This document shows positions 34,301-46,400 of a stretch of 64,000 nt of DNA, piece by piece (position 1 is the stretch's first letter; every line of letters starts with the position of its first letter). The position numbers and the translations under genes were made by a program. The stretch comes from Pleodorina starrii (Eukaryota; Chlorophyta; Chlorophyceae; Chlamydomonadales; Volvocaceae), in NCBI GenBank assembly GCA_030267565.1, contig BRXU01000040.1, forward strand, positions 62,001-126,000, in the 5' to 3' direction. Below the pieces are notes generated by a model that worked only from the letters and a program-made list of their open reading frames with translations, made no database searches and was not told the origin of the DNA.

Positions 34301-37300
34301 CACGCACCGCCCATGCCATGCACATTACGGACCCCCGCACTCCCTCTACCTGCTCTATCTGCTGTCCCCCCGGCGGCTGTGCACGCACGCACATGCCCCC
34401 ATCCACTCGCAGATGAGCGCCGACCTTTCCGGAGCACCCGTGGTCCATGCCGTCATCTCGGACGACCAGCCCTTGCCAACGAACGGCGGCACCATCCAGG
34501 TCACCTACGGAGCTTTCGCCCAGGTACGAGCCGTACGACAGGATACAGGCAGCAGGCGGGCGGGGTGGCCTGTAGCTGTGACATCTATCCTGTCGATTTC
34601 CGGTGTGCTGATTGTGTTTGCATAGTTTGCGAATTTAAAATATTGTAGGGAACGATACTTTCCACTTATTAATGCCACGGGGCACAGGGACAAAGTTGGC
34701 AGCAGAGCCGAGCCTGGATTGGACAGGCCATCCACATGCGCATGTATGTATTGAGTATGTGCGTGACTCTATTGGTTTGATGAAGGTTGCTTGTGATGCG
34801 ACACGCGGTGGTAAGCAGTGCGTTTGCATGCTGATGCGTGCGTGTGAAGGCGGCCGGGCTGAGGAGTTTCTCGGCCCAGGCCTGTTCGTGTTCGCCGCCG
34901 TCCTTCGTTAGCAAACGGCCCTGCACCCTGCTGCCTGCTGGCGCCTGCCGCCTGGCGCTCCATGCCCCTCTCCCCTAGCTATCTAGCCCCCCTCAAACAC
35001 ACACACACACACACCGGCCGTTCACCCCCACCTCGCGGCACGCAGGTGGTGTTCACAATCTTTGACCCCAACGCCGGCGACATCATCACTGCCTCCAGTA
35101 CCACCCTCCCGGCAGGTGCAAGGCTCACCACCTCCCCCGCCAGCGGTGTCGCACCCGTGACGGTTATCTTCTCGTGGACCCCCACCACCAGCACCCCCGT
35201 CGGCTTGGGCACCGTTGTTATAGTGTTCACAGACAACACCTACCTCTCCACCATCGCCAGCTTCTCATACAACCTGGTGCCCAACCCGCCGCCGCCCAGC
35301 CCGCCCCCGTCTCCGCCCAGCCCTCCGCCCAGCCCTTCCCCGCCTTCCCCACTGCCGCCCAGCCCGGACCCGCCTTCCCCGCCTTCCCCGCCTACCCCAC
35401 TGCCGCCCAGCCCGGACCCGCCTTCTCCACTGCCGCCCGACCCGCCCCCGTCTCCGCCCAGCCCTCCGCCCAGCCCTTCCCCGCCTTCCCCACTGCCGCC
35501 CAGCCCGGACCCGCCTTCCCCGCCTTCCCCACTGCCGCCCAACCCGCCCCCGTCTCCGCCCAGCCCTCCGCCCAGCCCTTCCCCGCCTTCCCCACTGCCG
35601 CCCAGCCCGGACCCGCCTTCCCCGCCTTCCCCACTGCCGCCCAGTCCGGACCCGCCTTCCCCGCCTTCCCCACTGCCGCCCAGCCCGGACCCGCCTTCCC
35701 CGCCTTCCCCACTGCCGCCCAGCCCGCCCCCGTCTCCGCCCAGCCCTCCGCCCAGCCCTTCCCCGCCTTCGCCACTGCCGCCCAGCCCGCCCCCGCCTTT
35801 TCCACTGCCGCCCAGCCCGCCCCCGCCTTCCCCGCCTTCCCCACTGCCGCCCAGCCCGCCCCCGCCTTCCCCATTGCCGCCCAGCCCGCCCCCGTCTCCG
35901 CCCAGCCCTCCGCCCAGCCCTTCCCCGCCTTCCCCACTGCCGCCCAGCCCGCCCCCGTCTCCGCCCAGCCCTCCGCCCAGCCCTTCCCCGCCTTCGCCAC
36001 TGCCGCCCAGCCCGCCCCCGCCTTCCCCACTGCCGCCCAGCCCGCCCCCGCCTTCCCCGCCTTCCCCACTGCCGCCCCGCCCTTCCCCGCCTTCCCCCCT
36101 GCCGCCCAGCCCGCCCCCGTCTCCGCCCAGCCCTCCGCCCAGCTCTTCCCCGCCTTCCCCACAGCCGCCCAGCCCGCCCCCGCCTTCCCCACTGCCGCCC
36201 AGCCCGCCCCCGTCTCCGCCCAGCCCTCCCCCCAGTCCTTCCCCGCCTTCCCCACTGCCGCCCAGCCCGCCCCCGCCTTCCCCACTGCCGCCCAGCCCGC
36301 CCCCGTCTCCGCCCAGCCCTCCGCCCAGCTCTTCCCCGCCTTCCCCACTGCCGCCCAGCCCGCCCCCGTCTCCGCCCAGCCCGCCCCCGCCTTCCCCACT
36401 GCCGCCCAGCCCGCCCCCGCCTTCCCCGCTGCCTCCTAGCCCCCGTCCGCCCTCACCCTTGCCGCCCAGCCCGCAACCGCCTTCACCGATACCGCCGTCC
36501 CCACCGCCGCCACCCCCACCCCCATTCGTGAAGCCATCGCCACTGCAGCCCGACAGCCCACCGTCGCCTCGGCCGCCTTTCCCCCCCCCATCGCCCTCCC
36601 CGCCGTCCCCGCCCCCACCGTCCTCTCCGCCCCCACCGTCCTCCCCGCCCCCACCGCCCTCCCCGCCCCCACCGCCCTCCCCGCTCCCACCGCCCTCTCT
36701 CCCCCCACCGCCGTCGCCCATGACCTGCCCGCCCTGCCCGCCCTGCCTGGCGCTGCCCCTGCCGCCACCCCCGCCTCCGCCACCCTTCCCACCGCCACCT
36801 TCCCCTGAGCCGTATTCTCCACCACCGCCATCTCCACGACCGCTGTCTCCACCCACGCCCTCACCGTCGCCCCCCTCTCCAACTCCGACTTCTCCATCGC
36901 CGCCGCCCCCGCCATCTCCTTCGCCCCACAAGCCTCCGGCCCCTAAGCCCCCCAATCCGGCCCTGGCCAGACCGCCGTCGCCTCCCGCAAGCAACGCGAA
37001 GCTCATCAGCATGTTTCCCTTCCCCGACAACTGTATCCTTGGCCGAAACATCACCCACTCGCCAATTCGCATGTCCCCATCGGCGGGCCCTTTCAACTTG
37101 ACGGCCACCACCGCCACCTACTGCTTTCGCATCACCGCAAACGCGACCGTGGGGTGGGAATCCGAGTGCGCGCACATGGACAACGTGCGGAAAATTGACA
37201 TCGTCATCAGTGAGTACCATAGCAACCATCGAAATATAATAGACGGCAATAGACGGTACTATGTGTACCTGTAAGTTAGTTGTAGTTGTACCTGTAATTG

Positions 37301-37701
37301 TACCTGTAGGTGTACCTGTAGGTGTAGTTGTTGTCGATATTGCACATAATTATACTAACCCGCCCTGCACTCGCTCGCTCGCAGGCGCCGATTGCGCAGT
37401 CGCGTCCCGCAAGCTCGTCAAGGCCGCCACCATTAATGGCGTGGCCGTACAAACCAGCATCAGTACGGTCGACTGGGACGGTACGCCGTACGGCCTGCTG
37501 ACGGTTAAGAAGATCACCAACTCCTTCCCGACCGTCCCGACCAACGGCGGCATGTATCTGTGCCTGGCTCTGGATCAGCAGGCCAGTGCAGATGCCACGT
37601 GCACCAGCCCGCGGGCGCTGTGCCGTTACGGCCCCAGCTGCGTGGCCCAAGCAATCAGCGACGACTTTTCGTGCTGCCCCATTGGGGAGGTCGGGTACTA
37701 G
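28378..37701 (+). CDS. Pherophorin-type extracellular-matrix glycoprotein with SHFR/CCRI N-terminal region
   Basis: Exons compatible in phase: 28378-28529, 29961-30107, 30618-30807, 32325-32414, 32869-32906 (38-nt microexon), 33776-33881, 34413-34523, 35046-37209 and 37385-37701, about 1,104 residues. An extra in-phase exon between the first two is possible. A signal peptide ([20 protein letters not shown]) precedes ASHFRAG. Then come a GCCRIEG segment, YTFVPAVS, a C-S-I-G-W-D-T-S strand and PNAGD/FSWTPT motifs, matching a secreted module I recall from volvocine and some bacterial proteins. Exon 8 then encodes a rod of more than 500 residues of PPSP/SPPPP repeats, the usual hydroxyproline-rich arabinosylated rod. 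Exons 8-9 end in a pherophorin domain: [29 protein letters not shown] and a terminal CCP. Likely a cell-wall or matrix component. Confidence 0.85.
31057..31347 (-). pseudogene. LINE-type retrotransposon relic (RT C-terminal end)
   Basis: An open minus-strand frame inside the pherophorin gene's third intron encodes [20 protein letters not shown] followed by DGFPAFPMH and a CPKC pair. This resembles the zf-RVT-like end of plant and algal non-LTR polymerases, where W-R-L and Cys pairs follow the RT domain. It has no start context, no RT core and no visible tail, so it is a fragment. Identification is by pattern only. Confidence 0.4.
31280..31520. repeat. Degenerate tandem repeat in pherophorin intron
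   Basis: At least three copies of a unit containing GAAGCGGAGGCCTTACC and CGATAAAATGGTGTCCGTAG, spaced roughly 70-110 bp, lie directly next to the LINE-like relic and may be its duplicated flank. Confidence 0.65.
31590..31720. repeat. GGAAGCG-rich simple repeat in pherophorin intron
   Basis: Irregular GGAAGCGCAAGC units (purine-rich on this strand) are interrupted once. No gene function is apparent. Confidence 0.6.
35285..36960 (+). repeat. Pro/Ser-rod coding repeat of the pherophorin gene
   Basis: Within exon 8, tandem coding units of [13 protein letters not shown] and [12 protein letters not shown] types repeat with little variation. The DNA is a C-rich tract of CCGCCCAGCCC, CCTTCCCC and CACTGCCGC blocks. 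The Gly-rich frame on the opposite strand (up to about 625 codons) is its shadow. Copy number is likely to vary by slippage. Confidence 0.9.
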
Positions 37702-37784
37702 TGGATTGCTTGGTGGGTTGGCAGTTAGGCCACTCACGCACAGACGTAGAGCGCGCCGCCGGAAACTTCATATAAATACGGAGG

Positions 37785-37916
37785 TGCGCAGCGCAGCGCA
37801 GCGCAGCACAGTGCAGCGCAGCGCAGCGCAGCACAGTGCAGCGCAGCGCAGTGCAGCGCAGCGCAGCGCAGCGCAGCGCAGCGCAGCGCAGCGCAGCGCA
37901 GCGCAGCGCAGTGCGT
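37785..37916. repeat. GCGCA pentanucleotide microsatellite
   Basis: About 26 units of GCGCA with scattered GCACA/GTGCA variants, starting about 85 bp after the pherophorin stop codon, so probably within its 3' untranslated region. Confidence 0.9.
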
Positions 37917-38559
37917 GAGGGTGATGCAGGCGTGGCGGTTATTTGCTGCGGCGGCGCTGCCTGGCTGCAAATCACACATATCTGAGGTAGCTGCCACCGC
38001 TGCCTGGGCAGTGCGTGGGCACCAACTGAAGCGCCAATGGTGCGGTGGGGTTCCTTCCTTGGCTGGTCCATGTACGTCTCATGTGCCGTAGCTGTGCGTG
38101 TGCGTGGCCGCGCATCGAACTTCAACCGCCGCTGCCTTCATGTGGTGCCAGCGCCTGGGCCTGCTCGATATGTATGTTTTCTTCGGTGTGGGTGCCCTGT
38201 CGTGTGTGGGGCCTTACTATCATTATTCTGTCAGCCACTCCTCGGTTGCATGTGCTAAGCTGTGGAAATTGGAAGTCTGTGGGCGGGCCTTTTTGTGGTA
38301 AATGGATACGGCGAGCCCAAACTAATCTTCCCGTATATACCGCGCCTGGTGGTTGATGCGATTAATCCATTCAGAACTATCCGCGGGAACGCACCGCGCG
38401 CGCCCGCGCCGCCCTACAGAAATGCAGACTGGCCTGGAAAATGCGGGCTGTTAAGGTTCTTTTTTGCTTACTGCATTTTGTGTTCGTATGCGTGCATTCG
38501 CGCTCGCGTGCGCACGCGCAGCAATTCATCTTTTTTCACTGATTAGTTCTTCGACAGCG

Positions 38560-38600
38560 TGTCATGACACACTGCGTAATTGACACAGTGTGTCGTGACA
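38560..38600. repeat. Quasi-palindrome (TGTCATGACACACTG...)
   Basis: The left arm 38560-38579 and right arm 38581-38600 are inverse complements at about 17 of 20 positions. It may be a relic of a small inverted-repeat element or a structured untranslated region. Confidence 0.6.
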
Positions 38601-38860
38601 AGCGCGCTATCATCGCTACCACACCGAAAACACCTACGTCGTTTCTTAACACACCATACCGTAATACGTAATGGCTCCAATTATTTTTTCTTTGCAGTGT
38701 GGATGCGGGTATTGAATGGACCGTTGTGCTGTGGACCCGAAAGGATTGGTCGAATGGTCGTCCATGGGTTGACAGAACGTTTGAGTGTTATCGTCAAAGT
38801 GCGTCTAGCGATTAATTAACGGCAAGAGCTATTTTTGTGTTAAAGGAACTTGGTTTCGGT

Positions 38861-38918
38861 GCAGTCGCACTTGTGCGACTGCTCGCCAGTCTGACTGAGG
38901 TGACCCCCGCGGTCACCT
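38861..38918. repeat. Two adjacent perfect hairpins
   Basis: GCAGTCGCAC-TT-GTGCGACTGC (38861-38882, 10-bp stem) is followed 15 nt later by AGGTGACC-CCCGC-GGTCACCT (38898-38918, 8-bp stem). Both stems are perfect. No tRNA, snRNA or riboswitch pattern was recognised around them. Confidence 0.6.
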
Positions 38919-41353
38919 GGTTGCGGATCTTTGCGCGTTGTGTGTCGCACGTGCCGCTCTTGGGCGCGTTGCGACGTAAACGTTGTGATGTATTTGCTGC
39001 TAGTAAGACGTTACGTATCGCTGTCTGATCTCTGGTGGTACGAACACCGCCGGGCCTGCGTCCGGCGTTCCGTAATCCGGGGCCTTAAGCTTATCCGAGG
39101 GCTCCGGAATGAACTGTTGTGCCGTACTTGAGGCCGAAAGCGAGCCAGTCTGGTCGCTTTTCGGCTCTGGACAGTTGTAAAGTTCTCAGCCAGGTGATAG
39201 GCCCCGTGCCGTTGTCTGGAGATTGACTGCATGAGTACTCCACTACTCCTGTTAGTGTCACACAGCATGTCATCGTTCAACGATCAAACCGGGAGCTCAA
39301 GGAGGTGGGGAATACGTCGGTCCCTGCTACCCTTGTTGTTATATCCGGTGCGGCTTGGCCAGTGTCGCTGCTGCAGGAGTAGGTAGGCGGGCCTCCCCTG
39401 GTGGTGGCGGCGTATAGGCTCCTAGTCGAGCCTCATCGCACCCGCCCCCATAAACCACGCCAGGGTTTTGCCCGGCGTAATATTATTATTAGGTAGCCGG
39501 GCGTACGTGGTGTACCTTCGTTGAGCCTCCCCCTTTGTTCGCAGCGCCATCTGGTATCCAGTCTCCCATCCCAGCCAAAAAGCTGGTGCTGGTGCATGGC
39601 CCCTCGTCATGCAGGCCTGTGGGTACTCTGCTTGCCGCGGGCCCATCTTGTATGTTGACCGCATCTACCCGCTAGGGGTGAGACACTGTTGACTGTTTTG
39701 AGCTTCCATCTTTGGTTCCATTGCGGTACCAGGTGGTCCGATAAAGTACAGCCGCCATGGCCCCAAAAAGCTGCGTCACACATGTAAGGCCCAGGACATA
39801 GCCGAGACTGCGCACGAGACGCATTCTTTCCGGCACTTTATGAAGGGATGCCCCAAGCCCAGGCGTTCCACGAACTTCCCGCCGGGCAGGGGGAACATGC
39901 GCAGCTTCGTTCAGGTCTGGTCGACTAAGACCGGTTGGCCCTTCCGCGAGCAAGCACACGCAGGAAAGCGCGAACCCTAGATCCTGGCTGCGGCAGCATC
40001 ACGTCTGGGAATTCCAAAACCCACATTACTCACCAAGAGCCGTGCTCGGCCTCTTGCCCACAGTGTATGTGCTGCGCGACTCGACACGCAAGACACGCTG
40101 TTACCCTACCATGCATGCCGCACGGTCGACGGTGCAGATCTGCCGGCGGACGGCGGTCCTAAAGCGCTTCGCGGCCCAACCATGCGCCATACAACCATGC
40201 GCCATACAACCATGCGCCGGGCGCAGAGACGCCGCCAGGGCAACCGCAGCAGCACTGCGGCGGGCAGAGCGCTGGGAGGGACGGCTCGCGTCGGGGCGCG
40301 GGGGCGACAGGCCGAGGCCGGGCTGGGCTGGGCCGGGCCGCGACTTGTAGGCGTCCATCCAGGGATAGATACCAGATAGAGCGACAACGAAGCTGCATGC
40401 AAACAACATATGGTAAGCAGCCACAACACAAGTGCTGTTTTTAGGATGCGGCCGTTACAAGACGGACCAGCTTTCACATCGGTCGCCAGCCGTACCGTAA
40501 GCCGCCTCAGCCAAGCCTACGGTAGCGTATGAAATACCCCACCCAGCCCACCGGGGCACCGGCGAAAAGCACGGGCCGGAAACGGGAACCACGGGTTTGG
40601 GCAACCTGCTCACGCACCTCGAGCTAAGAGCCACATCGTTCTGTTGAGAGCACGCCTGCCTACCTCACGCGCATCACACGCCATCGCTTAGTGCCGAACA
40701 GCCGTGTTCAACAAGACGTACATGTCCTCACTCCGCACCACGGACGTCGGGTGAACGTATGTGGTAGGTGGGGTCCTAGTTGGCAGGACCACGCAACCGC
40801 CTTGGACTCGCAAGTCGTATGGCGTTAGACAGTGTGACGGTGGTGCGTGGAAGATGACCTAAGCGAACAAAGTCGTGGCTGTTGAACAATTGGAGGGCGG
40901 TGCCCTGTAGCAGCCGTACGACAGTGCGGCGCTAGGCTATAAGAGCCTTAGCTACACCTGCACAAACAACTCGTGGCAACTAAGACTGCTACATGCCCTC
41001 ACCCTAGAAAGCGCCAGGATGGGCCCAAGAAGCCCCACACACAGTAACTTACATACATGCATACATTCGCCTCCATTTCTTATGTGCCTGAAGGGGCATT
41101 CCTGGCGCCTCCCACGGTTTCCGTGTGTCGTGAACTACTGGCTGACATCGGGGGCACCCCTGCACGCCCCGGCACCCCCGCGCGTTCGCCCGCCTCCATC
41201 ACAACCATCATCGACTTGGAGCTGTTCACCATGGCTCGTTTGCCTGCGTGTCAGTTGCTGAGCAACAGCCGAACCCAGCTGCACAGCTGCGGGCCCGCCC
41301 ACATCGCCTCCATCGCGGCCAGCAGGAAGCCGCGGTCCACCGTGTCGATCGCT

Positions 41354-41772
41354 CTGGCCTGCACACTGACGTGCTCGGTCACAGGCCTGCGCGTTGCAGC
41401 TGCTTGCGTGCCTGGCAGGTACGGGTACGTCGGCTCTGGGACGCCTGTGAATCAGCGCACTTGGGCCCCCATGCGGCTATCCGTGTGAGGGGGGGTGGGG
41501 CCCATTTAAAGGTTGGTTAGGCGTCGTTGCTTCCCTGATCTAGCTGTCTGAGGACTACCGAGCCCCGGTTACGAGTCGTGCCGTGGATTTCTGTCCTGAT
41601 GCCTTCCGGCCTGGAACCAGAGGGCATGCGGCCGCGTATCGGGTTCACCGCCCGCGGGAGGCAGGATAACCGCATGCGAGCTCCACAAACCATGCCTGCC
41701 GTACTCGAGGAGCAAGGGAGTTGAGGGCGTGCGGCTGCGGTTTAGGTTGGGCTAAAGGCCCAAAGCCAGGGC
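41354..41772. repeat. Dispersed repeat X, copy 4
   Basis: Outside the segmental duplication: CTCTGGCCTGCACACTG to CAAAGCCAGGGC, lacking one GGCC of the GGCCGGCCGGCC tract. Different sequence flanks it on both sides, which helps define the element's ends. Confidence 0.85.
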
Positions 41773-42075
41773 ATGCGCAACAGCAGCTCGTCCGCCAAGA
41801 GGTCGGTCCGAGCCCACCACCAGCGCCAAGTAACTCGCCCGCCAGTCACCATCAGGGCTTGACGCTCTGTGTTTCACCGCACCTGCGGCAGGTGCGGTCA
41901 AACGCAAGTGCATACGGTAAAGCCCTTGGGGTGTCGTACCGCACGCAGGTCTCCCTGGCACATTCCGCAGCTTTGCGTTATCTGGTTTGGTATTGAGTGT
42001 GTTACCATAGTCGTGAACCTGCTTAATCACGTAGCTTAAGAGCGCCCGCTGCACAATGAGGCGCGACTGATCATT

Positions 42076-42263
42076 GCACTATGTTTATTTGCTCGGCCAG
42101 TCGTACGGTACGGCGGACTGGATGCCAAGCGAAACAGGGGACTCGGGGCCTGGGAATGGACTCACTGATTGCCGGTATATGTTACATTAGTATCGGCGCG
42201 TCGCACACGCCGATAATAGGCCAGCCGATCAGGCGAGAGCCTTTGGAGGGCATTTAATAACGC
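42076..42263. repeat. DIRS-like repeat A1 (left end)
   Basis: 188 bp beginning GCACTATGTTTATTTGCTCG and ending GGCATTTAATAACGC, essentially identical to 49189-49376. The flanking bases differ on both sides. Confidence 0.9.
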
Positions 42264-43458
42264 GGATTACCACAACTACATTTACATCTATAAATATACC
42301 TTTAAGAATTTCAGTAAAAATTTTCACAGACCTTCACAAGGCGGACTTCAGGACGATGGCTCTCAGTCAACCAAAACTTGGACCAGGCCGAGTCAACATG
42401 GTCAGCGGGGAGCCTGCAATTTCTCCAAATACGTAACAAGGTATATTTCAAGCTTTCCGCAATTGGCCGCTGCGCGGTGTGTATGGGGTCGGGGAGAACC
42501 GTCGCGACTTGCGCGGCAGAAATCGGAGCCTCCTAGTAAGCCGGGGCGGCATGCGAGACGCCACAGGCTAGCTGCTGGTGCGGCTTCCGCTCGTGCTAAC
42601 AACCGCCGGCCGTTCACAGGCCGATTGCGAAGGCTATGGCTGGCTCGTCGGCGCAGGTCCGGTATCACCGGCCCCGGGGCGTCGGGCCCAAGGGACGGCC
42701 CGCCGTGATGGCATCCGCGCCTAAAGCGGCGGGGATGGAATTTAGGCGCGAAGGATGGGGGTTGAGGGCTACAGGTCATGAATCCGGGTTGGAAATACCG
42801 GAATGCCATAACGCGCCCGGCGGCTTTCAGCGGCAGGGGATTGCGGCGGCTCGGACACTGGCCGGCGAATTGCGGGCGCGGGCCGCCGTAGCTTCCCTAG
42901 TCATTAGGCGCTGCATGCGAGCCGCCACCAGCTAGCTGTCTGCTTCGCTTGGTTTCCTGCCCCCGCTAACCACCGCCTTGCCATGCCTAGGCCGGCCTCG
43001 AAGACTTTGACTGGGACGGCGACAGCTTTAAGAATGGGGCGAGGGCCGCGATGAGCTGTTTCTCGACTCGAGCGACGGTGGAGGAGGAGAGATAATGCGC
43101 CCCAACGGCAGCAAGCCCCAGGGGGATTCGGACGAGGAGAGAATGCCGCCAGACGACTCGGCCTCGGTGAGCCTCAGTGCCAGGGGACACGGGTAGCGGG
43201 GACTTGGGCGCCGTGCGATCCTCCTCAATCCGGTATTCCACTTGCGCGGGATTACGCTGCATGGAGCCCTGCGGGCGGGGCGGGAGCGGCAGCCGACGCC
43301 TCCGGCCCCAAACTCGCGCAGTTAGTTGCGTAGGCCCCACGGTTATGCACGCGCCTGGCACCCAGGCCTCAAGTTTGCTCTGGCACCCAGGTCTCGCGCT
43401 CACACCGCATATTGCGAATTGCAAAGGCCCTGTGTGTAAAACGGGCCTGTGGATGGCA
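42264..43458. other. Internal DIRS-like region left of the satellite (gag-like position)
   Basis: In related elements this position holds gag. Here only short frames survive. One stretch (about 42998-43092) encodes an acidic string including DFDWDGDSF before a stop. A motif CATGCGAG.CGCCAC..GCTAGCTG occurs twice (about 42550 and 42915), suggesting an old internal duplication. The product is not identifiable. Confidence 0.4.
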
Positions 43459-46400
43459 TAAGCCCCTGCGGGTACGCCGGACATGCGCCCGGCACCCAGG
43501 CCTCGCGCTCACGCTGCTAATTGCATTGGCCCCTGCGGGTACGCCGGACATGCGCCCGGCTCCCAGGCCTCGCGCTCACGCTGCTAATTGCATTGGCCCC
43601 TGCGGGTACGCCGGACATGCGCCCGGCACCCAGGCCTCGCGCTCACGCTGCTAATTGCATTGGCCCCTGCGGGTACGCCGGACATGCGCCCGGCACCCAG
43701 GCCTCGCGCTCACGCTGCTAAGTGCATTGGCCCCTGCGGGTACGCCGGACATGCGCCCGGCACCCAGGCCTCGCGCTCACGCTGCTAAGTGCATTGGCCC
43801 TGCGGGTACGCCGGACATGCGCCCGGCTCCCGGGCCTCGCGCTCACGCTGCTAATTGCATTGGCCCCTGCGGGTACGCCGGACATGCGCCCGGCACCCAG
43901 GCCTCGCGCTCACGCTGCTAATTGCATTGGCCCCTGCGGGTACGCCGGACATGCGCCCGGCACCCAGGCCTCGCGCTCACTCTGCTTATTGCATTGGCCC
44001 CTGCGGGTACGCCGGACATGCGCCCGGCACCCAGGCCTCGCGCTCACGCTGCTTATTGCATCGGCCCCTGCGGGTACGCCGGACATGCGCCCGGCACCCA
44101 GGCCTCGCGCTCACGCTGCTAATTGCATCGGCCCCTGCGGGTACGCCGGACATGCGCCCGGCACCCAGGCCTCGCGCTCACGCTGCTAATTGCATTGGCC
44201 CTGCGGGTACGCCGGACATGCGCCCGGCACCCAGGCCTCGCGCTCACTCTGCTTATTGCATTGGCCCCTGCGGGTACGCCGGACATGCGCCCGGCACCCA
44301 GGCCTCGCGCTCACGCTGCTAATTGCATTGGCCCCTGCGGGTACGCCGGGTATGCGCCCGGCTCCCAGGCCTCGCGCTCACGCTGCTAATTGCATTGGCC
44401 CTGCGGGTACGCCGGACATGCGCCCGGCACCCAGGCCTCGCGCTCACGCTGCTTATTGCATTGGCCCCTGCGGGTACGCCGGACATGCGCCCGGCACCCA
44501 GGCCTCGCGCTCACGCTGCTAATTGCATTGGCCCCTGCGGGTACGCCGGACATGCGCCCGGCTCCCAGGCCTCGCGCTCACGCTGCTAAGTGCATTGGCC
44601 CCTGCGGGTACGCCGGACATGCGCCCGGCACCCAGGCCTCGCGCTCACGCTGCTAATTGCATTGGCCCCTGCGGGTACGCCGGACATGCGCCCGGCACCC
44701 AGGCCTCGCGCTCACGCTGCTAAGTGCATTGGCCCCTGCGGGTACGCCGGACATGCGCCCGGCACCCAGGCCTCGCGCTCACGCTGCTAATTGCATTGGC
44801 CCCTGCGGGTACGCCGGACATGCGCCCGGCACCCAGGCCTCGCGCTCACGCTGCTAATTGCATCGGCCCCTGCGGGTACGCCGGACATGCGCCCGGCACC
44901 CAGGCCTCGCGCTCACGCTGCTAATTGCATCGGCCCCTGCGGGTACGCCGGACATGCGCCCGGCACCCAGGCCTCGCGCTCACGCTGCTAATTGCATTGG
45001 CCCTGCGGGTACGCCGGACATGCGCCCGGCACCCAGGCCTCGCGCTCACTCTGCTTATTGCATTGGCCCCTGCGGGTACGCCGGACATGCGCCCGGCACC
45101 CAGGCCTCGCGCTCACGCTGCTAATTGCATCGGCCCCTGCGGGTACGCCGGACATGCGCCCGGCACCCAGGCCTCGCGCTCACGCTGCTAATTGCATCGG
45201 CCCCTGCGGGTACGCCGGACATGCGCCCGGCACCCAGGCCTCGCGCTCACGCTGCTAATTGCATTGGCCCTGCGGGTACGCCGGACATGCGCCCGGCACC
45301 CAGGCCTCGCGCTCACTCTGCTTATTGCATTGGCCCCTGCGGGTACGCCGGACATGCGCCCGGCACCCATGCCTCGCGCTCACGTTGCTTATTGCATCAG
45401 CCCCTGCGGTTGGTAGGGCATGCGCCATGCGCCAAGGCCTCGCGCTCACGCTGCTAATTGCATTGGCCCCTGCATTTGGTAGGGCAGGTTCCCGGCACCC
45501 AGGCCTCGCGCTCACGCTGCTAATTGCATCAGCTCCGGCATTTGGTAGGGCAGGCGCCCGGCACCCAGGCCTCGCGCTCACGCTGCTAATTGCATTGGTC
45601 CCTGCGGGTACGCCGGACATGCGCCCGGCACCCAGGCCTCGCGCTCACGCTGCTAATTGCATCAGCCCCTGCGGTTGGTAGGGCATGCGCCATGCGCCCA
45701 GGCCTCGCGCTCACGCTGCTAATTGCATTGGCCCCTGCATTTGGTAGGGCAGGCGCCCGGCACCCAGGCCTCACGCTCACGCTGCTAATTGCACCAGCTC
45801 CTGCATTTGGTAGGGCAGGCGCCCGGCACCCAGGCCTCGCGCTCACGCTGCTTATTGCATTGGCCCCTGCGGGTACGCCGGACATGCGCCCGGCACCCAG
45901 GCCTCGCGCTCACGCTGCTAATTGCATTGGCCCCTGCGGGTACGCCGGACATGCGCCCGGCACCCAGGCCTCGCGCTCACGTTGCTTATTGCATCAGCCC
46001 CTGCGGTTGGTAGGGCATGCGCCATGCGCCAAGGCCTCGCGCTCACGCTGCTAATTGCATTGGCCCTGCGGGTACGCCGGACATGCGCCCTGCACCCATG
46101 CCTCGCGCTCACGTTGCTTATTGCATCAGCCCCTGCGGTTGGTAGGGCATGCGCCATGCGCCAAGGCCTCGCGCTCACGCTGCTAATTGCATTGGCCCCT
46201 GCATTTGGTAGGGCAGGTTCCCGGCACCCAGGCCTCGCGCTCACGCTGCTAATTGCATCAGCTCCGGCATTTGGTAGGGCAGGCGCCCGGCACCCAGGCC
46301 TCGCGCTCACGCTGCTAATTGCATTGGTCCCTGCGGGTACGCCGGACATGCGCCCGGCACCCAGGCCTCGCGCTCACGCTGCTAATTGCATCAGCCCCTG

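Larger units (their letters stand above)
37702..41353. other. Intergenic region with inverted repeats and repeat Y
   Basis: No supported gene. Contents: a pentanucleotide array (37785-37916), a quasi-palindrome (38560-38600), two hairpins (38861-38918), a 15-bp triplet of ACAACCATGCGCCAT units near 40183-40224, and an inverted copy of repeat Y (40735-40935). Short minus-strand frames between 39420 and 40480 have hydrophobic strings but no ATG or convincing splice pattern. Confidence 0.5.

Noticed and set aside
35240..37117. 625-codon Gly-rich minus-strand frame
   Set aside because: Complement of the Pro/Ser rod of the pherophorin-type gene, whose flanking domains fix the plus strand as coding.
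39422..40477. Possible small minus-strand membrane-protein gene (hydrophobic strings near 39740-39830 and 40400-40470)
   Set aside because: The frames lack ATG starts and consistent splice phases, and no family is recognised.
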